Shown: positions 43,167 to 50,936 of the stretch, piece after piece
Layout: each line of letters starts with the position of its first letter
How positions within the stretch are numbered: position 1 is the stretch's first letter
Assembly: GCF_027594865.1 (NCBI RefSeq)
Contig: NZ_CP089391.1
Span: 3,750,501 to 3,814,500 of the forward strand
Source: Bradyrhizobium xenonodulans
Lineage (GTDB): Bacteria; Pseudomonadota; Alphaproteobacteria; Rhizobiales; Xanthobacteraceae
Direction: 5' to 3'
Length of the DNA stretch: 64,000 nucleotides
Notes under the pieces: generated by a model
Databases searched by the model: none
Told to the model about the DNA's origin: nothing
Seen by the model: only the letters and a program-made list of their open reading frames with translations
Position numbers and translations under genes: made by a program

Positions 43167-44444
43167 TCAGGGCCGGGCGGCGGTCTTTGCTTTCAAGGCC
43201 ATGCCGCCGGCAACGCCGACGCCGAGCACATACATCCAGCCCTCGTGAAAATCGAACAGATGCGAGTTCAGAAGCGAGCTCGCAATGTTCTGGACGACGG
43301 CGACGAGGCCGATCCAGGCCGCAAGACCCTCGCCCAGGAACAGGCGGAGATGGGCGATCCACATGGCGTAGAGCAGGACGACGCCCAACAGGCCCCATTG
43401 CATGGCAACGTTGAGGGTCTGATTGTGCGGATTGCTGACGATCTCCGCATCGAGGTTGCTTCCACTCGTTGAGGCGCGCTCGAACTGGCGCTTGATCGAG
43501 CCGGTGCCATGGCCGATCAGGGGCGCCTCGGCAAAAGCATGGAGGGCCTTGCGACAATAGGTCAGCCGCTGCGCGGTCGAGGCGCGGCTGATGTCCTCAT
43601 GGCCGTGGCGATATTCGACGGCGACGTCGGCAATGCGCTGGCGCAGATAGGGGGACGTCGTCCAGGCCAGCGCGCTGGCGGCAACCGTGCCCACGAGCAG
43701 AAGCATGGCCGCGCGCCGGCTCAAATGCCTCCAAGCGAACAAGGCGAGCAGCACCGTGATGCAGAGCAGCGCCGTGCGGGCCGAGGCGACGAACACCATG
43801 TTGGTGACGAACAGCAGGATCAGCGCCAGACAGGCCGCTGTTGCGGCCAGGCTACCGCCGCGCCAGAAAGTCAGCGCGGGCAGGACAAGCGCGAATGCGC
43901 AGAGCGTGAACTCCTGGCTCTGATCAATGTAGTTCTTGACGGGAACACCTGATGACGCCGTCGCGGTGATCTTCCAGGCGGGATCGAGCAGCACGACCCA
44001 GGAATAGACCGCAAGCAGCGCGCAGGAAACGAGGAAGGCGAGACAGACCCAGTAGCCGCGCTCCGACCGGCTGAAATGGTAGAGCAGCGCCGGGATCAGC
44101 ACGAGCTTGGCGACCGGCTTGATCGCATGCAGCCTGTCGGCCCATGCGCCGTCGGACCACAATACGCCGAGAAGCGCGAGCAGCAGGAAGGCCAAGGGCA
44201 GGGCAAACGCCGGCTGTGCGAACTTGCGCGCATAGTCGCGCCAGTCGATGGTCGGCGTCACCGCGAGCAGCCAGAGCCCGACGAAAATCGAAGGCGCCGT
44301 GGTCGACCAGGGCAGCGACGCCGCGATCAGGACGGCGAGCACATCGGCGGCCCGGATCAGCGCGGCCGATTTGCTGAAGGCCTGCCACCGGGCGCGCAAG
44401 GGGGGCGGACCGGCCGGACCGGACAATGTCGCGGAAGCAGTCAT
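43167..44444 (-). CDS. O-antigen ligase/polymerase-like membrane protein
   Basis: This 425-residue polytopic protein of the Wzy/WaaL superfamily has about eleven to twelve hydrophobic segments. A large periplasmic loop (residues about 285-345) carries LTYCRKALHAFAEAPLIGHGTGSIKRQFE and VSNPHNQTLNVAMQWGLLGV. The cores are HAFAEAPLIGHG and PHNQTL, the conserved Wzy_C-type signature with the ligase histidine. It would polymerise glycan repeats or ligate them to a lipid acceptor. It is the last gene of the polysaccharide operon, 12 nt after a GT4 gene. Confidence 0.85.
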   Translation of the reverse strand: MTASATLSGPAGPPPLRARWQAFSKSAALIRAADVLAVLIAASLPWSTTAPSIFVGLWLLAVTPTIDWRDYARKFAQPAFALPLAFLLLALLGVLWSDGAWADRLHAIKPVAKLVLIPALLYHFSRSERGYWVCLAFLVSCALLAVYSWVVLLDPAWKITATASSGVPVKNYIDQSQEFTLCAFALVLPALTFWRGGSLAATAACLALILLFVTNMVFVASARTALLCITVLLALFAWRHLSRRAAMLLLVGTVAASALAWTTSPYLRQRIADVAVEYRHGHEDISRASTAQRLTYCRKALHAFAEAPLIGHGTGSIKRQFERASTSGSNLDAEIVSNPHNQTLNVAMQWGLLGVVLLYAMWIAHLRLFLGEGLAAWIGLVAVVQNIASSLLNSHLFDFHEGWMYVLGVGVAGGMALKAKTAARP

Positions 44445-44456
44445 GCGGAGCTGCGC

Positions 44457-45836
44457 CTATTGCGCGGCGACCAGGCTTTCCCGGGGCCTCTCGTGCCCAA
44501 GGAAGTCGCGCGCCTGCGTCTCGTAGCCGTATCGCTCGGCAAGCTCATGCCGCCTCGCGCGGATCCTGCCGCGCCACTCCTCCTGCCGCGTCAGCACGCG
44601 GGTGATTGAGGCGGCGATCGCGTCGGTCGAGAACGGGTCGAAATAGTCGGCAAGGTCGCCTGCGACTTCGCGGAACACGGCGATGTCGGAGCACAGCACC
44701 GGCGTGTTCGCAGCCAGCGCCTCGATGATAGGCACGCCAAAACCTTCCGCGAGGCTCGGCATGATCAGTCCGTGCGATTCCGCGATCAGGGCCGCCTTCT
44801 CGTGCTCGTCGACATAGCCGGCGAAGCGGACGTTTCGCGGCAGCTTGCGCATCCGGCTGATCTCCCCGGCATAGCCGATCACGACGAGATCGGCCTGCGG
44901 CACGTTGCGGAAGGCGCGGATGACGGTGGCGACGTTCTTGCGCGGCTCGTTCGAGACAATGACGACAAAGCTCGGCCGCCCCGGACGCCCCGACGGGGCT
45001 GGCAGGTGCAGGACATCCGGGGCGTCGAACCGGGTGCGGGGATACACGACCCGCGCCGGTAGGTGCGCATATTGCGGCAACAGCTCCCTGAACCGCATCA
45101 TGCTATAGTTTGAAACGAAGGCGAGCTCGTCGGCCTGGCGCAGGCTGGTGCGGATTCGCGCCAGAAACTGCCGCGTCGCGATGTCGCTGAGCTTGAGGTC
45201 GGTGAGCGGCAACAAATCGTGGATCACGCAGATCACCTTGGCGCCGGGCCTGCGCGTGATCGCCACCCGGGTCGGGGTGTCCACGACGATGACGTCGTAG
45301 TCGCGCGCGTCGATGCGCGGCGGCGGCAGCAGGAAGAAGGCCGAGGAGTCCTGATAGTTGAAGAATCCGGGCTCGAGCTGAAAGTCGCCGAACAGTTCGA
45401 GGTGGCTCAGATCCGGCGGAATGTATTCGAGCGCGGCGGTCCGGTTCTCCATCAGCCGCGCGTTCAGGCCACGCAGGCCGATCGCGCGCAGGAGGCAGAG
45501 GACGTTGTCCCGCGACAGCAACATGCCGGCTCTGTGGCGGAGCCAGTCGAATTTGCGGCGCGTGCCGCTGAACGTCACCGGCCCGCTTACATTGATTTCG
45601 TCCAGGAAGCGATAAAGAGCAAGCAGCTCGATGTTGCGCGACTGTGCCGCAAACAGCTTTGTGCGTCGCTCGCGCCGGCAGAGCTTGCGGTAGCGCTTCG
45701 AGGTCTCCACCAGCAGCGTGAGTTCATGGCCTTCCGCGGCGAGCGAACGTACCAATTCGCGGGTGAAGTGGAAGATGCCGCGCTTGTGATTGGGTTGTCC
45801 GAGCGACTCGGAGACGACAAGGATGTTCTGTTTCAT
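44457..45836 (-). CDS. GT4-family glycosyltransferase
   Basis: This 459-residue glycosyltransferase starts at ATG 45836 (KQNILVVSESLGQPNHKRGI); the longer upstream frame only overlaps the ATPase gene. The N-terminal GT-B half has HFTRELVRSLAAEGHEL. The C-terminal Glycos_transf_1 domain (about 270-440) contains VVIVSNEPRKNVATVIRAF, VRFAGYVDEHEKAAL and the EX7E motif in PSLAEGFGVPIIEALAANTPV. It overlaps the upstream ABC ATPase gene by 4 nt, so it is translationally coupled to the exporter. It probably adds a sugar to the exported glycan. Confidence 0.9.
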   Translation of the reverse strand: MKQNILVVSESLGQPNHKRGIFHFTRELVRSLAAEGHELTLLVETSKRYRKLCRRERRTKLFAAQSRNIELLALYRFLDEINVSGPVTFSGTRRKFDWLRHRAGMLLSRDNVLCLLRAIGLRGLNARLMENRTAALEYIPPDLSHLELFGDFQLEPGFFNYQDSSAFFLLPPPRIDARDYDVIVVDTPTRVAITRRPGAKVICVIHDLLPLTDLKLSDIATRQFLARIRTSLRQADELAFVSNYSMMRFRELLPQYAHLPARVVYPRTRFDAPDVLHLPAPSGRPGRPSFVVIVSNEPRKNVATVIRAFRNVPQADLVVIGYAGEISRMRKLPRNVRFAGYVDEHEKAALIAESHGLIMPSLAEGFGVPIIEALAANTPVLCSDIAVFREVAGDLADYFDPFSTDAIAASITRVLTRQEEWRGRIRARRHELAERYGYETQARDFLGHERPRESLVAAQ

Positions 45837-46573
45837 GCGCGTTTCTCGCGGAGCCCGAAGGCGTGCGTGGCCGGCGGCTCGACTGCGATGGTCGAAGCGA
45901 TGCGGCCGTGATCGAGGTTGATGATGCTGGTGCAGGTGCGGCGCAGCAGCGGCTGGTCGTGCGAGGCGATGATCACGATCGCCGCCTGCGACACGAGATT
46001 CAGGAGCCGCATTTCGGCTTTCTCCGCAAAGTGTTCGTCGACCACGCTGAGCCATTCGTCGAGCAGGAGAATGTCAGCCGGAAATGCCGTGGCGGTCGCA
46101 AACAGCACCCGCATCAGCATGCCCGAGGAAAACATCCGCAGCGGCACCCGCTGCATGCGCGTCTCGAGCTCGGTGAAGGCCCAGATCGCGTCGATCACGC
46201 TGCGGGTCGGCTTGCGGCCGCTGATCCGCAGCAGCAACGCGATGTTGTCCTCCGCCACGAAGTCCAGGTTGACGCCGGCGTTCAGGCCGAGCAGGGGCAC
46301 GACGTTGCCACGGACCGTGACGCGGCCGCTGCTCGGCGGGTAGACGCCGGCGATCAGACGCAGCAGCGTCGACTTGCCGGAGCCGTTGGGCCCGGCAAGC
46401 CCGATGCGGGCGCCTGCTTCGGCGTCGATCGTGACATTGTCGACGGCGCGGATGATCCGCATCTCGCCGGGCTCGCGGATGAGCTGGCCGAGCAGGCGCC
46501 GCTTCAGCGAGAAGTCGTAGGCGCCGTAGAGCGGATAATCGAGACAGACGTTGCGCAGGCTGATCGAGACCAT
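45833..46573 (-). CDS. ABC transporter ATP-binding protein, polysaccharide export (Wzt/KpsT-like)
   Basis: This 246-residue ATPase has Walker A GPNGSGKST (residues 61-69), the signature region RMFSSGMLMRVLFATA and Walker B DILLLDEWLSV, followed by the switch His in IIASHDQPLL. The SSGM form of the signature motif is characteristic of capsule and O-antigen exporters. It lacks the C-terminal carbohydrate-binding domain of long Wzt proteins, so it is KpsT-like and would not select chain ends. It follows the fused GT4-permease gene by 3 nt. Confidence 0.93.
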   Translation of the reverse strand: MVSISLRNVCLDYPLYGAYDFSLKRRLLGQLIREPGEMRIIRAVDNVTIDAEAGARIGLAGPNGSGKSTLLRLIAGVYPPSSGRVTVRGNVVPLLGLNAGVNLDFVAEDNIALLLRISGRKPTRSVIDAIWAFTELETRMQRVPLRMFSSGMLMRVLFATATAFPADILLLDEWLSVVDEHFAEKAEMRLLNLVSQAAIVIIASHDQPLLRRTCTSIINLDHGRIASTIAVEPPATHAFGLREKRA

Positions 46574-46576
46574 GGG

Positions 46577-48517
46577 TCAGATCCAGAAGGCGGCTTTGCG
46601 CAGGTGGACCAGCGTCAGCACGCTCGCAAAGATCAGCAGCGCCAACGTAATGAGGACATAGACGACGCTGGTCGGATCGATCGGGACGCCCGCCAGCGGC
46701 TCGCGCCACACCGCGAACAGATGCGTCAGCGGATTGAGCCGCATCACCGTCGAGCGGTGATTGATGATGTCCGACGACCAGATCACGGGCGAGGCGAGGA
46801 AGGCGAGCATCAAGGTGGATTCGATGATCGGCTTGAGGTCGCGATAGCGCGTCGCCGTCGCGCCGAGGACGAGGCTCATGGCGAAGGTGCAGGCGACGAA
46901 CAGCAAAAGGCCGGGCAGCGCCGCCAGCGCGTGAGAGAGGTCGTGTGGTGACAGGACGAGCCACAACACCAGCGGCACGCAGGCGTTATGGAGCGCGAAC
47001 AGCGCCTGGCGGAAGGTGCATTGCAGCAGGAAGATCACCGGCGGCAGCGCCCGGTCGCGGATCAGGCTCGCGGAGTTCTGGAGCGCGGTGGTCGAATCGA
47101 GCACGACGCCGTTGAGGAAGGTCCAGGCCGTCATCGACAGCGCCAGCATCGGCAGGCGCGCCAGCATGTCGGTGTTCGACATCTGTCCGATCACCGAGCC
47201 CAGCACCGCGACCACGATCGCCATCTGGAGCGACATCCAGAACGGGCCGAGCAGCGAGCGAACGTAGCGGTGGCGCATGTCGGACCAGGCCAGCGCCGCC
47301 GCGATCCGGACGCTGTCCAGCCAGCCGGTCGCCTGCGGCGGCTCGGCGGCGGTTGACGGCTCCTCGCAAGAGGCGGTGACGGCGTCGCGATAGACGGTCT
47401 CCATGCCTTCCCTGAAGGCCGTGGCGGAGTAGCGAGTGAGCGCGCGCGTCCGGGCCGACAGCCCCATGCGACGGCGGCGCTCGGGATCGCGGATCAGCGT
47501 GTCGATGGCGTCACCAAGCTTTTCGGGATCGCCCGGCGGCACCGAGATCGCCTCCATGCCATGGCGGGCGACGCGCGGCACGGCGGTGTCGAGCGCGGTG
47601 TTCACCACGGGGCGGCCGGCGGCCATGGCCTCGAGCTGGACCAGGCCGAAGGTCTCGGCATTGGTCACCGACGGCATCACGAAGACGTCGGACAGGCACA
47701 TCAGCTTGATGCGCTCGCTGTCGTTTACCGAGCCGAGCAGGCGGACGCGGTCACCGACACCGAGCTCCCGGATCAACTGCTCCAGTCGCGGCCGCTCAGT
47801 GCCTTCGCCGATGATCCAGACCTCGAACTTGCGGTTGACCGCGGCACGGATCAGGACGTCAAAGCCCTTGTAGGGCACGAGCCGGCCGCAGGCGAGCACG
47901 AGCCGGCCGCGATCGTTGACATGGTGCGGTTCGATCTTCGGCCAGTCGTAACCCGACGTGTCGATGCCGAACGGCACGACGTGGCACTTGTCATCGAACT
48001 CCCGCAGCAGCGGCGTGTTCTCGACCAGCACGTGGTCCGAGACGATGATTGCCTTGGCGCGTTGCAAGGTCCGCCGCATCAACGGCTCGACGAACCAGCG
48101 CAGGCCTGCATGGGTGACGATGTCGGCGTGCCAGTGCACCACCAGCGGCCGCTTGCGTCCGAAGCCGAAGGCGAAAACGAGGTCTGCGAGCGGGAAGGGC
48201 GCGTGGAGCGCGAGCAGATCGTGCTCGGCTATTCTGCGCCACAAACGCCAAGGATAGGCCGGGGCTGCGGGAAGCGACAGCAGATTGCCGAACGAGCGGA
48301 CGCGCTCGACCGGCACGTCGTTGACGACGATCTGGCGCCGCTCGGCCGATTGCGAACAGACCAGCACGGTGGAGGCGAAGGCGTCCTTCAGGCTGGCGCA
48401 GATGTCACGGATCACCGTGAGCGTGCCGCCGAACAGGTCCGGATAATAGATCTTGAAGATGTGCAGCACCGACGGACGGCGCGGGGTTTCGTACGAGGTT
48501 TCTTGGGTGTGATGCAT
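46577..48517 (-). CDS. fusion of GT4 glycosyltransferase and ABC-2 polysaccharide-export permease
   Basis: This is a single uninterrupted 646-residue protein with two modules. Residues about 18-385 are a complete GT4 glycosyltransferase: GGTLTVIRDICASL, LVLACGRLVPYKGFDVLI and the EX7E motif in NAETFGLVQLEAMAAGRP (Glu288 and Glu296). After a short Pro/Ala linker (386-398), residues about 400-646 are an ABC-2 permease of the Wzm/KpsM type. That module has WSDMRHRYVRSLLGPFWMS, about six hydrophobic helices and the conserved end LRKAAFW. The matching ATPase gene is 3 nt downstream. In the families I know these are separate proteins. There is no frameshift or internal start evidence of a split gene. 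The start chosen gives 7 nt from the preceding small ORF. Confidence 0.88.
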   Translation of the reverse strand: MHHTQETSYETPRRPSVLHIFKIYYPDLFGGTLTVIRDICASLKDAFASTVLVCSQSAERRQIVVNDVPVERVRSFGNLLSLPAAPAYPWRLWRRIAEHDLLALHAPFPLADLVFAFGFGRKRPLVVHWHADIVTHAGLRWFVEPLMRRTLQRAKAIIVSDHVLVENTPLLREFDDKCHVVPFGIDTSGYDWPKIEPHHVNDRGRLVLACGRLVPYKGFDVLIRAAVNRKFEVWIIGEGTERPRLEQLIRELGVGDRVRLLGSVNDSERIKLMCLSDVFVMPSVTNAETFGLVQLEAMAAGRPVVNTALDTAVPRVARHGMEAISVPPGDPEKLGDAIDTLIRDPERRRRMGLSARTRALTRYSATAFREGMETVYRDAVTASCEEPSTAAEPPQATGWLDSVRIAAALAWSDMRHRYVRSLLGPFWMSLQMAIVVAVLGSVIGQMSNTDMLARLPMLALSMTAWTFLNGVVLDSTTALQNSASLIRDRALPPVIFLLQCTFRQALFALHNACVPLVLWLVLSPHDLSHALAALPGLLLFVACTFAMSLVLGATATRYRDLKPIIESTLMLAFLASPVIWSSDIINHRSTVMRLNPLTHLFAVWREPLAGVPIDPTSVVYVLITLALLIFASVLTLVHLRKAAFWI

Positions 48518-48524
48518 GATGGCG

Positions 48525-48686
48525 TCAGCCTGCGAGAAGGGCTGCGACGAACGGTGCGGCGAGCACCGAGATGAAGATGACGCCGCGCAGCAGTGCCGGC
48601 AGCATCGGCTCGATCGCGCCATGCCCCCGGTCGGGAGCAGGCAGCGCACGCAGTGAAACGGAATTGCGGACCAAGCGGTCAGCCAT
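48525..48686 (-). CDS. 53-residue small membrane protein at head of polysaccharide operon
   Basis: A short ORF from ATG 48686 to TGA 48525 encodes a basic and polar N-terminal half (ADRLVRNSVSLRALPAPDR) and one strong C-terminal hydrophobic helix (VIFISVLAAPFVAALLAG). It ends 7 nt before the start of the GT4-permease fusion on the same strand, a spacing typical of operons. There is no strong ribosome site, and no family is recognised. It may be a small partner of the exporter, or the remnant of a longer membrane protein. Confidence 0.5.
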   Translation of the reverse strand: MADRLVRNSVSLRALPAPDRGHGAIEPMLPALLRGVIFISVLAAPFVAALLAG

Positions 48687-48733
48687 GGAAGAGAATCCCT
48701 TTACGTCGCGCCCCTCAGTGGCGTCTCGTATAT

Positions 48734-48789
48734 GTGGGAAAAGTTACCACGTCAATCGCCCAAGGAGAAAAAGTGGGATTGTGTCCCAC
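48734..48789. promoter_or_regulatory. GTGGGA repeats and palindrome upstream of DUF6502 gene
   Basis: GTGGGA occurs at 48734-48739 and again at 48773-48778. The second copy is the left half of a perfect palindrome GTGGGA-TTGTG-TCCCAC (48773-48789), 25 nt before the DUF6502 ATG. The first copy is followed by CCAC at 48747-48750. The region is the divergent promoter of the polysaccharide operon and DUF6502-DUF5666, so a regulator could act on both. Confidence 0.5.
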
Positions 48790-48813
48790 GCGAGGCATCT
48801 GTACAATTCAGAC

Positions 48814-49716
48814 ATGAATGCCAAGTCCGGGTCCAAGGCAGCGGCTCCGTCACCGAATGCCGCCACGAAGCTGCACGCGCCGCTGGCGCGGCTGCTGCGC
48901 CCGCTCGTGCGGCTCTGCATCCGCAGCGGCATGACCTTTCCGGCATTGGCTCAATTGCTTCGCGAACTCTTCGTCAATGTCGCCGAGCACGATTTCGCGC
49001 TGGAGGGAAAGGAGCAGACCGACAGCCGGGTCAGCCTGCTCACCGGCATTCACCGCAAGGAGGTGGCGCGGCTGCGCGGCGCCGGCGCGCCCGTGCACGA
49101 GACGCCGGCGGCGGTCTCGCTGACGAGCGCCGTGATCGCGCGCTGGCTTGCCGCGCCGGAATTCACCGATTCGAAGGGCGAGCCGCTGCCGCTGCCGCGC
49201 ACGGCGGAAGGCGATGCGCCGTCGTTCGAGCAGCTCGTCGCTTCCGTCACCAAGGACGTGCGCCCGCGCGCGGTGCTCGACGAATGGATCGACCGCAAGC
49301 TCGTCACCATCAACGAGTCCGACGAGATCGAGCTGGTCGAGGCCGCCTTCGTCCCATCAGGCGAGGACGACAACAAATGGCACTATCTCGGCCGCAATCT
49401 GCACGACCATATCGCGGCCGCCGAGCAAAACGTCTCCGGGCCGGCGCCGCGCTTCCTCGAACGCGCGGTGCACTACAACAACATCTCGCCGAAGCTGGCA
49501 CGGAAGCTCGAAGCGCGCTCGCGCGAGCTCGCGATGGACGCGCTGAAGACCGCCAACCGCGAGGCCAACCGCGCGCTCGCCAAGGACAAGGGCGGTGAGG
49601 CCCGCTGGAATTTCGGCATCTACATCTACAGCGAGGCTGCAGATGAGGAGGGGGAGGCCAAGGAAGGCGGCAAGGAAAACGTCAGGGAAGGCGGCAACAA
49701 GGGTGGTTCTTCATGA
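48814..49716 (+). CDS. DUF6502 family protein
   Basis: This 300-residue protein starts at ATG 48814; the upstream frame is not conserved-looking. The first ~100 residues are helical, with LARLLRPLVRLCIRSGMTFPALAQLLRELFV and VSLLTGIHRKEVARLR (core LTGIHRKEVARL). This looks like a winged-helix DNA-binding fold, consistent with a regulator. The C-terminus is a charged Gly/Glu tail. The family is of unknown function and is often found next to a DUF5666 protein, as here: the two overlap by 4 nt. Confidence 0.8.
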   Translation: MNAKSGSKAAAPSPNAATKLHAPLARLLRPLVRLCIRSGMTFPALAQLLRELFVNVAEHDFALEGKEQTDSRVSLLTGIHRKEVARLRGAGAPVHETPAAVSLTSAVIARWLAAPEFTDSKGEPLPLPRTAEGDAPSFEQLVASVTKDVRPRAVLDEWIDRKLVTINESDEIELVEAAFVPSGEDDNKWHYLGRNLHDHIAAAEQNVSGPAPRFLERAVHYNNISPKLARKLEARSRELAMDALKTANREANRALAKDKGGEARWNFGIYIYSEAADEEGEAKEGGKENVREGGNKGGSS

Positions 49717-50903
49717 GCCGGCCGCCGCTGATCTCCCGCCGTCTGCTGCTCACAGGATTTTGGCTCGCCGGCACCGCGATGGCGCACGCGCAGGTCAAGC
49801 GCGGCACCGATCAGGGCATCGGCGGCACGGGGATCAAGCGCGGTGACGACCACGGCATCGGCGGCACCGGCATCGTCGGCGTGATCCAGCGGTTCGGCAG
49901 CATCTACGTCAACGGCGAGCGCGTTACCTATGCGAGCGACGTGCCTGTTCGGATCGACGGCGAGGCCGCGAGTCCGAAGGCGTTGCGCATCGGCCAGCTC
50001 GCGCGCGTGGTCGCGACCCGTCAGGCCGATGGCACGCTCGTCACGCGCAACATCGCGATCGCGAGCGAGGTCGCAGGTCCGATCGAGGCCGTGAAGGGCA
50101 ACGAACTGACGGTGCTCGGCCAGAAGATCGTCGCAAGCGACAAGGAGAGCAAGCTTCGTACGGGCACGCAGGTGGCCGTCTATGGCCTGCGCCGGACCGA
50201 CGGCGTGATCGTCGCAAGCCTGGTCGAGCCGCGGCGCGAGGCGACCGAGCGTGTCACCGGGCTGGTCGAGCGCGGGCCCGATGGCCTGCGGATCGGCGGG
50301 CTGAAGCTGAGCGGCGTCGATCCGCTGCTGGTCGGCCAGCGCGTCCAGATCGAAGGCAGCTCGAGCCAGGGCGCGATGCAGGCGGCGCGCGCGCGGATCG
50401 ACGATTTCTCGGATCTCGTCGGCGCGAGCCGCCTGTCGATCGAGGCTTACGTGCAGCGCGCGGGCGCGAACCTCCAGCTCGGCTCCGGGCTGATTGCCCG
50501 TGACAGCTCGCGCTTCGGCCCAGCGGCCGGCGAAGCCCGCATGGTGGTCAACGGCGCCTTCGATCGCTCGCGCGGCTTCCAGGTGGATTCGGCCCAGGCC
50601 ATCGGCCACGGGCCGGGAGCGCCTCCGTCGGGCGGCGGCAATCTCAACCGGTCGCCCGGCGGCTCGATCCTGCATCCGAATCGTGGTGCGACCAATCCGG
50701 GCGGCAGCCGGCCCGGTGCACCAGGTTCGTCTGCACCGGGATCAGGCCCCGGCACGGCTCCGGGCTCCGCCCCGACAGGACCGAGCGGTCCGTCAGGCCC
50801 GGGCGGACTTGGTTCACCCGGCGGCCCGATGGGGCCCGGCGGTGGAATGGGTGGTGGCGGCTTCGGTGGCCCCGGAGGCGGGATGGGCGGCGGGCGGCGC
50901 TAA
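49713..50903 (+). CDS. DUF5666 domain-containing exported protein
   Basis: This 396-residue protein has a basic twin-arginine-like N-terminus (SRRLLLTGFWLAGTAMAHA). A near-duplicate pair follows (GTDQGIGGTGI and GDDHGIGGTGI, residues about 31-54), then repeated OB-like DUF5666 strands (about 55-240), for example GVIQRFGSIYVNGERVTY (core GSIYVNG) and RVTGLVERGPDGLRIGG. The C-terminal ~100 residues are Gly/Pro/Ser low complexity ending GGGMGGGRR. It is translationally coupled to the DUF6502 gene. The function is unknown, and envelope localisation is likely. Confidence 0.85.
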   Translation: MSRPPLISRRLLLTGFWLAGTAMAHAQVKRGTDQGIGGTGIKRGDDHGIGGTGIVGVIQRFGSIYVNGERVTYASDVPVRIDGEAASPKALRIGQLARVVATRQADGTLVTRNIAIASEVAGPIEAVKGNELTVLGQKIVASDKESKLRTGTQVAVYGLRRTDGVIVASLVEPRREATERVTGLVERGPDGLRIGGLKLSGVDPLLVGQRVQIEGSSSQGAMQAARARIDDFSDLVGASRLSIEAYVQRAGANLQLGSGLIARDSSRFGPAAGEARMVVNGAFDRSRGFQVDSAQAIGHGPGAPPSGGGNLNRSPGGSILHPNRGATNPGGSRPGAPGSSAPGSGPGTAPGSAPTGPSGPSGPGGLGSPGGPMGPGGGMGGGGFGGPGGGMGGGRR

Positions 50904-50936
50904 GCGGCGCCCGCGTTCAAAGTGCGCCGCGCGGGC

